Part shown: positions 58,688 through 64,000 of the stretch, in pieces
Layout of the letters: each line of letters starts with the position of its first letter
Numbering within the stretch: position 1 is the first letter of the stretch
Source: Bacillota bacterium
GTDB lineage: Bacteria > Bacillota > Clostridia > Acetivibrionales > DTU013
Assembly (NCBI GenBank): GCA_023433505.1
Contig: JAEZCO010000073.1
Location: forward strand, 1 to 64,000
Length of the DNA: 64,000 bases
Direction of reading: 5' to 3'
Notes under the pieces: model-generated
The model's input: only the letters and a program-made list of their open reading frames with translations
The model's database searches: none
What the model was told of the DNA's origin: nothing
Position numbers and translations under genes: made by a program

Positions 58688-60496
58688 ATGACTGAAAATA
58701 CTGGAAACAGACTTCCCAAACGTGATGAGATAGAAGAAAAATACAAATGGAAGCTGGAAGACATATACCCCAATGATGAAGCCTGGGAGGCTGATTTTAA
58801 AGAAGTACGGGTATTTAGCGAAGAAATAGCAAAATTCAGTGGAACATTGGGTGAAAGTCCCCAAAGACTGCTGGCCTGCCTGAAATTCTGCGACAAAATG
58901 CTGATGCTCAACGATAAGCTGTTTATTTACGCCAGAATGCGGAGGGATGAAAACAACGGCAACTCCAAATATCAGGCATTGACCGACAGGGCCATGGCTA
59001 TAAGTACAGAGGCCTATGCCGCTGTTTCCTTTATTGTGCCGGAGATTATTTCCATTCCTGAAGAAACTCTCAATAGCTATATTGAAAGCTTTGAGGGACT
59101 TCATATATATCGGCAGTATTTCGCTGAGATCATGAGGCAAAAGAAGCATATACTCTCCCAAAGTGAAGAGCAGCTGCTTGCATTCGCTTCTGAAATGGCC
59201 AACGCGCCGGCAGACATATTCACGATGTTTAACAATGCAGATATCAAATTCTCCTCTATAAAGGATGAAGACGGAAAGGAAGTCGAACTGACTAAAGGCC
59301 GGTATATAAAGTTCCTGGAGAGCAAGGACAGAAGGGTAAGGGAGGATGCATTCCATGCCCTATATGATACCTATTCCAAGGTCAAGAATACGCTGGCTTC
59401 TTCCTTAAACAACAATGTCAAGAAAAACAGGTTTTATACAATCGTACGCAAATATGATTCCTGCCTTGAAGCCTCTCTGGACAATGACAATGTAACTACC
59501 GATGTTTATAACAATCTGATCACTGCGGTCAACAACAACCTGCCCCTGCTGCACAGGTATCTGAAGCTGAGGAAAAAGGCCTTGAAGCTGGATCAGCTAC
59601 ACATGTATGACTTATATGTCCCCATCGTAGAAGAGCCGGCCAGGACTGTTTCCTATGAGGATGCGCTCAAAATGGTGAATAAAGGCCTTCAGCCTTTAGG
59701 CAGCCAATATCTTGCAGATCTGGACCACGCCTTTAAATCACGCTGGATCGACGTCCATGAAAATGAAGGAAAGACCAGCGGTGCTTACTCCTGGGGCACT
59801 CATCTGACCCATCCCTACGTGCTGCTGAATTACCAGGGGACGATCAACGATGTTTTCACAATTGCCCATGAGATGGGGCATGCGCTGCATACTTACTACA
59901 CAAATAAGACCCAGCCTTATATCTATTCCGAATATAAGATTTTTGTAGCGGAGGTGGCTTCCACTGTCAATGAGTCGCTTTTAATCAGGTATATGCTGGA
60001 GAACACAAAGGATAATAAGGAAAAAGCCTACTTGTTGAACCATTTCCTTGAGGAATTCCGCGGCACGCTTTTCAGGCAGACGATGTTTGCAGAGTATGAA
60101 AAGGCGATCCATGAAAGAATTGAAGCGGGAGAAGCGTTGACAGCCAATGATTTCTGCACTATCTACCGGGGACTCAATGAAAAATATTTTAACGGCGACG
60201 TGCTGGTAGACAACGACATCGACATGGAATGGTCAAGGATACCACATTTCTATTCCAGTTTCTACGTATACAAATATGCGACAGGCCTGTCGGCTGCAAC
60301 CTCGCTTTCCCAGCAGATACTGAAGGAAGGAGCCCCCGCTGTTGAACGGTACCTGGGCTTCCTTGGCAGCGGCAGCTCGGATTACCCGCTGAATCTCCTG
60401 AAAAAAGCAGGTGTGGACCTGACTTCCCCCAAGCCCGTTGAGGATGCGATGAAGGTGTTTGAGGGCATTATCAATGAATTGGAAGGCCTGATCTGA
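58688..60496 (+). CDS. pepF: Oligoendopeptidase F (M3 family)
   Basis: A cytosolic zinc peptidase of 602 residues that cleaves short peptides. The active site HEMGHALH (about 394-401, in FTIAHEMGHALHTYYTN) and the third ligand Glu in EVASTVNESLL are intact. The N-terminal oligopeptidase F domain (LEDIYPNDEAWEADF) is present. ATG 58688 has AGAGGTG upstream; the frame extends 30 codons further, but a TATAAT box at 58625-58630 falls inside that extension, so the shorter start is right. An M29 aminopeptidase follows after 24 bp, probably one peptide-degrading operon. Confidence 0.95.
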   Translation: MTENTGNRLPKRDEIEEKYKWKLEDIYPNDEAWEADFKEVRVFSEEIAKFSGTLGESPQRLLACLKFCDKMLMLNDKLFIYARMRRDENNGNSKYQALTDRAMAISTEAYAAVSFIVPEIISIPEETLNSYIESFEGLHIYRQYFAEIMRQKKHILSQSEEQLLAFASEMANAPADIFTMFNNADIKFSSIKDEDGKEVELTKGRYIKFLESKDRRVREDAFHALYDTYSKVKNTLASSLNNNVKKNRFYTIVRKYDSCLEASLDNDNVTTDVYNNLITAVNNNLPLLHRYLKLRKKALKLDQLHMYDLYVPIVEEPARTVSYEDALKMVNKGLQPLGSQYLADLDHAFKSRWIDVHENEGKTSGAYSWGTHLTHPYVLLNYQGTINDVFTIAHEMGHALHTYYTNKTQPYIYSEYKIFVAEVASTVNESLLIRYMLENTKDNKEKAYLLNHFLEEFRGTLFRQTMFAEYEKAIHERIEAGEALTANDFCTIYRGLNEKYFNGDVLVDNDIDMEWSRIPHFYSSFYVYKYATGLSAATSLSQQILKEGAPAVERYLGFLGSGSSDYPLNLLKKAGVDLTSPKPVEDAMKVFEGIINELEGLI

Positions 60497-60520
60497 TTGT
60501 GACAAACGGAGGGAATCAAA

Positions 60521-61636
60521 ATGACCGACCCCAGAATTACAAAGCTTGCAGAGAATCTGGTCAATTACTCCTGCGAAATCAAGGCAGGAGAAAAGGTACT
60601 CATCGAGACAATCGGCTTCGAGATACCGCTGGCAAAGGCATTGGTCCGCCAGGTATATAAGGCGGGCGGCATCCCCTTTTTAACGACGAAGAATGATGAA
60701 TTGAAAAGAGCGCTGCTATATGAATGTACGCAAGAGCAGCTGGAACTTATGGCAAAGTATGAGCTGGCAAGGATGAAGGATATGGACGCATATATCGGAG
60801 TCCGTGCCGGAGAGAATTCAAACGAATTGAGTGACGTACCGGATGAAAAGCTCCGTCTTTACAATAAGCTTGTTTCGCTGCCGGTTCATATGGAGCAGCG
60901 GGTGGGTCATACCAAGTGGGTGCTTCTCCGGTATCCCAATCCATCCATGGCTCAAATGGCTGAAATGTCGACGGAGGCCTTTGAGGATTTTTATTTCAAT
61001 GTCTGCAATCTGGACTATAGGAAAATGTCCCGGGCCATGGACAGCCTTGTAAAATACATGGAACGGGCCGATAAGGTAAGAATTACCGGTAAGGACACGG
61101 ATTTGACTTTTTCCGTCAAAGGTTTGCCCGGGATAAAGTGTGAAGGGAAAAGAAATATTCCCGACGGCGAGGTTTATACGGCCCCCGTCAAGGATTCGGT
61201 AAACGGTGTTATTTCCTATAACACCCCGTCCAAATACCAGGGCTTCACTTATGATCATGTGCGCCTGGAATTCAAGGACGGAAAAATCATCAAAGCGACG
61301 GCCAATGACAATGTGAAAATCAATAAGGTTTTCGATACGGATGAGGGAGCAAGGTACGTGGGTGAATTCTCTCTGGGAATGAATCCATATATTGAAAAAC
61401 CAATGAAGGACACGCTTTTCGACGAAAAGATAAGAGGCAGCCTCCATTTCACGCCGGGCGCATGCTACGAGCGATGCAACAACGGCAACAAGTCGGCAGT
61501 CCACTGGGACCTGGTACTTATCCAGAGGCCGGAGTATGGCGGCGGAGAGATATGGTTTGATGACATCCTTGTACGCAAGGACGGAATATTCGTACCGGAG
61601 GACCTGCAGTGCCTCAACCCGGAGAACCTGATTTGA
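60521..61636 (+). CDS. M29-family aminopeptidase
   Basis: A 371-residue metallo-aminopeptidase of the thermophilic aminopeptidase group. Typical segments are EIKAGEKVLIE near the start, GKRNIPDGEVYTAPVKDSVN (metal-ligand Glu), and the C-terminal EFSLGMNPYI then SAVHWDLVLI, with further Glu and His ligands. It binds two divalent metals and releases N-terminal residues. GGAGGG precedes the ATG. It lies 24 bp after pepF, so the two likely complete peptide breakdown together in the cytosol. Confidence 0.93.
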   Translation: MTDPRITKLAENLVNYSCEIKAGEKVLIETIGFEIPLAKALVRQVYKAGGIPFLTTKNDELKRALLYECTQEQLELMAKYELARMKDMDAYIGVRAGENSNELSDVPDEKLRLYNKLVSLPVHMEQRVGHTKWVLLRYPNPSMAQMAEMSTEAFEDFYFNVCNLDYRKMSRAMDSLVKYMERADKVRITGKDTDLTFSVKGLPGIKCEGKRNIPDGEVYTAPVKDSVNGVISYNTPSKYQGFTYDHVRLEFKDGKIIKATANDNVKINKVFDTDEGARYVGEFSLGMNPYIEKPMKDTLFDEKIRGSLHFTPGACYERCNNGNKSAVHWDLVLIQRPEYGGGEIWFDDILVRKDGIFVPEDLQCLNPENLI

Positions 61637-61697
61637 GCGCACATGACTGCGTAATTGTTTTATATTATGTTATGATGGTCTTGTGAGGGTTACTTGT

Positions 61698-62858
61698 ATG
61701 GATAACTGGATCATCGGCACCAAGCTCCTCATAATGCTATACTGTATTTTTAAGTATATATCCGGCGACATGCGGCAGAGTGCGGTTGCCCTGCTGCTGA
61801 TACTTCTTTATATATGCTTGAATATGCTTTTTTATATATTCAAAAACAGTACCTTGAAGAAAATTCTTCTCATCATGTCGCTGCTTCTTCTGCTGCTGCC
61901 GGCGCATTATCTGGAAGGGCTATTCCTGCTGCTTGTGCCTTTAGCCAGCGCTGAACTCGTTTCGGCATTTACAGAGGATTTGCGGTTCCCTGCCATACCG
62001 GCTGCCATAATGACGGTCTTTGTAGACTCAAGCCTGTTGGCTGAATACTTGCTGGCCTTATTTTTCAGCTTATGCATGTTCATGTTGACAAAAAAGGCAT
62101 TTAGCCGTATAGATGCGCTGGCACATGAAGTTGACATTCTAAGAGAAAAGAATGACATCCTGTACAAAAGAATCGACATCGGCGCGGATTATGAGAATCA
62201 GTTGAGATACCTTTCCCAGATGGAGGAGCGGAACAGTCTGGCACAAAAAATCCATGACAAGGTGGGGCACGCAATTGCCGGAAGCCTTATACAGCTGGAA
62301 GCGGCAACGGTGATTATTGGAAGCGACAGGCCAAAAGCGGAGGAGATCGTAAGGAATGTCATCAATGTGCTGAAGGACGGGATGGAAAGCATCCGGTCAA
62401 CGCTTAGAAATATCAAGCCTGCCGCCGAGCAGCTGGGAATAAACCGGCTGAAGGTTTTGCTGGACGAATTCTCTCTGAACGGCAGTATCAAGGCTTCCTT
62501 AAGCTATTTAGGAATGATGTCGGTAATCTCCCATCTTCAATGGAAAATCATCACCGAAAATGTAAAGGAAGCTCTTACAAATACGCTGAAATATTCTTCT
62601 GCCACTGCCGTAAAAGTAAATCTTGAAGTCCTGAACAAGCTGGTGCGGGTGGAAATCAAGGATAATGGCGCCGGTGCGTTTTCCATTAAAAAGGGCCTGG
62701 GCTTGAGAGGCATCGAGGAAAGGACCGAAAATGCAGGAGGAAAGGTGATCATTGACGGTTCGAAAGGATTCTCCATCATCATGCTGCTGCCTATTACCAA
62801 TGACAATATTCTGGATGTAAAAGAGGTTTCCAATGAAAATAAAGGTTCTCATTGCTGA
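61698..62858 (+). CDS. LiaS/NarX-type sensor histidine kinase
   Basis: A 386-residue membrane kinase. Five or six N-terminal hydrophobic spans (about 1-135) with little extracellular sequence suggest sensing within the membrane. A HisKA_3 dimerisation domain shows EERNSLAQKIHDKVGHAIAG with the phosphorylated His, and the ATPase domain has ENVKEALTNTLKYS (N box), DNGAGAF and GLGLRGIEER (G boxes). GAGGG lies before the ATG at 61698. It overlaps the response regulator gene by 26 bp. An ABC ATPase encoded downstream fits the pattern of systems that respond to cell-envelope antibiotics. Confidence 0.93.
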   Translation: MDNWIIGTKLLIMLYCIFKYISGDMRQSAVALLLILLYICLNMLFYIFKNSTLKKILLIMSLLLLLLPAHYLEGLFLLLVPLASAELVSAFTEDLRFPAIPAAIMTVFVDSSLLAEYLLALFFSLCMFMLTKKAFSRIDALAHEVDILREKNDILYKRIDIGADYENQLRYLSQMEERNSLAQKIHDKVGHAIAGSLIQLEAATVIIGSDRPKAEEIVRNVINVLKDGMESIRSTLRNIKPAAEQLGINRLKVLLDEFSLNGSIKASLSYLGMMSVISHLQWKIITENVKEALTNTLKYSSATAVKVNLEVLNKLVRVEIKDNGAGAFSIKKGLGLRGIEERTENAGGKVIIDGSKGFSIIMLLPITNDNILDVKEVSNENKGSHC

Positions 62859-63468
62859 TGACGACGCATTGATCAGGGAAGGGCTGAAAATAATACTTGA
62901 AGCGGATGGCCGATTTGAGATAGGGGCTTGTGTGGAAAATGGGCTTCAGGCAGTGCAGGGGTGTATGGACGGAAAGGCGGATGTGGCGCTGCTGGACGTG
63001 AGGATGCCGGTAATGGACGGGCTTCAGGCAGCCAGGGAAATATCCGGCAGGACTGCAGCCAAAGTCCTGATCCTGACAACCTTTGACGATGATGAATTTA
63101 TTTTCAATGCATTGAAAAACGGAGCCAAAGGGTATCTTCTGAAAAACAGCCCCCCGGCAAGGATTATGGACGCAGTCAAAATGGTCTATGACGGCGGTAC
63201 CGTCCTGCAGGATGTGGCAATGGATAAAATCCGGGAAGGGCTGACCGGCCAAAAAAAGGCGGATATTCCATCCGGTCTTTTCACCGACAGGGAGCTGGAC
63301 ATCATAAAGCTGATTTCAAAAGGTCTCTCCAACAGGGAGATTGCCGGAGAGCTTTTCATGTCCGAAGGGACCGTCAAGAATTATATTTCGGCAATCCTCG
63401 ATAAAACCGGCCTGGAGCACCGCACCCAGATCGCAATCTATTACCTGACGGGAGTGTCAGGCAATTAA
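62833..63468 (+). CDS. NarL/LuxR-family response regulator
   Basis: A 211-residue partner of the upstream kinase. The receiver domain has IADDDALIREGL (acid pocket), VALLDVRMPVMDG (phospho-Asp about 55), LTTF and GYLLKN. The C-terminal LuxR helix-turn-helix reads LTDRELDIIKLISKGLSNRE-like as TDRELDIIKLISKGLSNRE, then SEGTVKNYISAIL. GAGG precedes the ATG, which lies within the kinase gene's end, so the two are translationally coupled. It likely activates the ABC genes starting at 63881. Confidence 0.95.
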   Translation: MKIKVLIADDDALIREGLKIILEADGRFEIGACVENGLQAVQGCMDGKADVALLDVRMPVMDGLQAAREISGRTAAKVLILTTFDDDEFIFNALKNGAKGYLLKNSPPARIMDAVKMVYDGGTVLQDVAMDKIREGLTGQKKADIPSGLFTDRELDIIKLISKGLSNREIAGELFMSEGTVKNYISAILDKTGLEHRTQIAIYYLTGVSGN

Positions 63469-63510
63469 ATGTGCTTTCTGTAAGGGGTGAACAACGCCAC
63501 GTTTAGGCGT

Positions 63511-63589
63511 GGCGCACGAAGTGCAGCGTAGGGCGAATTCATTTCGCCTGCAGCGACGGGGTATGGGGCATGTCCCATTGGAAATTGAA
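63511..63589. repeat. Dispersed 80-bp repeat, copy 2
   Basis: From GGCGCACGAAGTG to CCATTGGAAATTGAA this matches 21056-21135. It is preceded by the hairpin CGCCACG/CGTGGCG (about 63494-63514), and GAACAACG is shared just before it. It is intergenic and non-coding. Confidence 0.75.
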
Positions 63590-63880
63590 GATAAACATTA
63601 CTTTAGTCATATAAGAAGGTGACCTTTTGTACTTACAGGGGTTGCCTTTTTATATTATTGTATTGGTATGAAAAGTAATCTAGTGCAGGGGCGACCACTG
63701 GTCGGCCACCCCAGAAGGACTTTGGATGGCGATCAATGATCGCCGTTACATCTTTTCATTCTCATGTGTGCCACTTTGTGGCATAGGTATTGTGAGGAAA
63801 TGGTAACAAAATAAGAAGGGGAGAGTCCTTGCAGCAGACCTTCAAGGGGTGTCCCCGACGATAGAAGGAGATGATTATTT
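63590..63880. other. Intergenic region with nested hairpins
   Basis: It holds CGACCACTGGTCG inside GGGGCG...CCACCCC (about 63687-63712) and GGCGATCAATGATCGCC (63727-63743), two strong palindromes, then an AT-rich stretch and the ribosome site AGAAGGAG of the next gene. I see no gene here. The hairpins may be REP-like or a leader structure for the ABC genes. Confidence 0.45.
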
Positions 63881-64000
63881 ATGAGTATTTTGAGAATAGA
63901 AGGGGTTACAAAAAGATTCGGTGACATCGTAGCGGTAGACAACGTAACGCTTTCATTAGACGCCGGGGAAATTTTCGGCCTGCTGGGGCCTAACGGCGCA
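63881..64000 (+). CDS. ABC transporter ATP-binding protein, 5' part only
   Basis: The first 40 codons of an ABC ATPase: ILRIEGVTKRFGDIVAVDNV followed by LDAGEIFGLLGPNGA, the start of Walker A, cut by the window edge. AGAAGGAG lies ten bases before the ATG. It resembles ATPases of CcmA/BcrA-type exporters, which often follow kinase/LuxR-regulator pairs like the one just upstream. Confidence 0.9.
   Translation, partial: MSILRIEGVTKRFGDIVAVDNVTLSLDAGEIFGLLGPNGA

Overview
The window looks like a chromosomal segment of an anaerobic, probably spore-forming, member of the Clostridia (Bacillota). This rests on gene content: AGGAGG-type ribosome binding sites, FeoAB, an S-layer-anchored fibronectin III protein, a BclA-like collagen-motif protein, a DUF2600/YtpB-type terpene synthase, PepF and M29 peptidases, and Tn916/ICE-style integrase genes. 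No rRNA is present, so the genus cannot be named.

Positions 1-9660 are accessory DNA. An AT-rich block carries an operon of two different DUF488 proteins and a dual-OB-type protein, next to an HNH endonuclease. It is followed by an ICE-type module (zinc-ribbon protein, sigma-like factor, excisionase-like HTH, tyrosine integrase, second HTH) and a four-gene minus-strand operon with a nucleotidyltransferase and a WapI-like immunity protein. The block ends at tRNA-Ser(CGA). A 47-bp copy of the 5' half of that tRNA lies 144 bp away beside tadA and looks like an attachment-site scar.

Positions 9663-20572 are mostly core genes: tadA, a small terpenoid group (polyprenyl diphosphate synthase, YtpB-like synthase, FAD oxidoreductase), a Nramp-UspA fusion transporter with a DtxR/MntR-type regulator, and feoAB. 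Two diverged copies of a roughly 200-nt structured RNA candidate lie at 10595-10796 and 20372-20572.

Positions 20687-38598 form a carbohydrate regulon: a secreted CBM/TIM-barrel protein, two GH106-like enzymes, a sugar ABC importer, a large unassigned enzyme, a Gfo/Idh/MocA dehydrogenase and a LacI regulator. Four promoters carry the same ACACGTGT palindrome between -35 and -10, which ties the whole block to that LacI. Fragments of a third GH106-like gene and of a GH92 gene show past gene loss.

Positions 38897-48142 are mixed: flavodoxin, a DUF3810 membrane protein, a repressor with operators in front of an orphan phage scaffold/capsid pair, a BclA-like protein, a TetR-headed minus-strand gene group with a broken VOC gene, and tRNA-Arg(CCT).

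Positions 48256-64000 hold a LacI regulator with a heterodimeric ABC exporter under matching operators, a cluster of palindromic repeats, the SLH/FnIII surface protein, a second FAD oxidoreductase, pepF, an M29 aminopeptidase, and a LiaS/NarL-type two-component system followed by an ABC ATPase cut by the window end.
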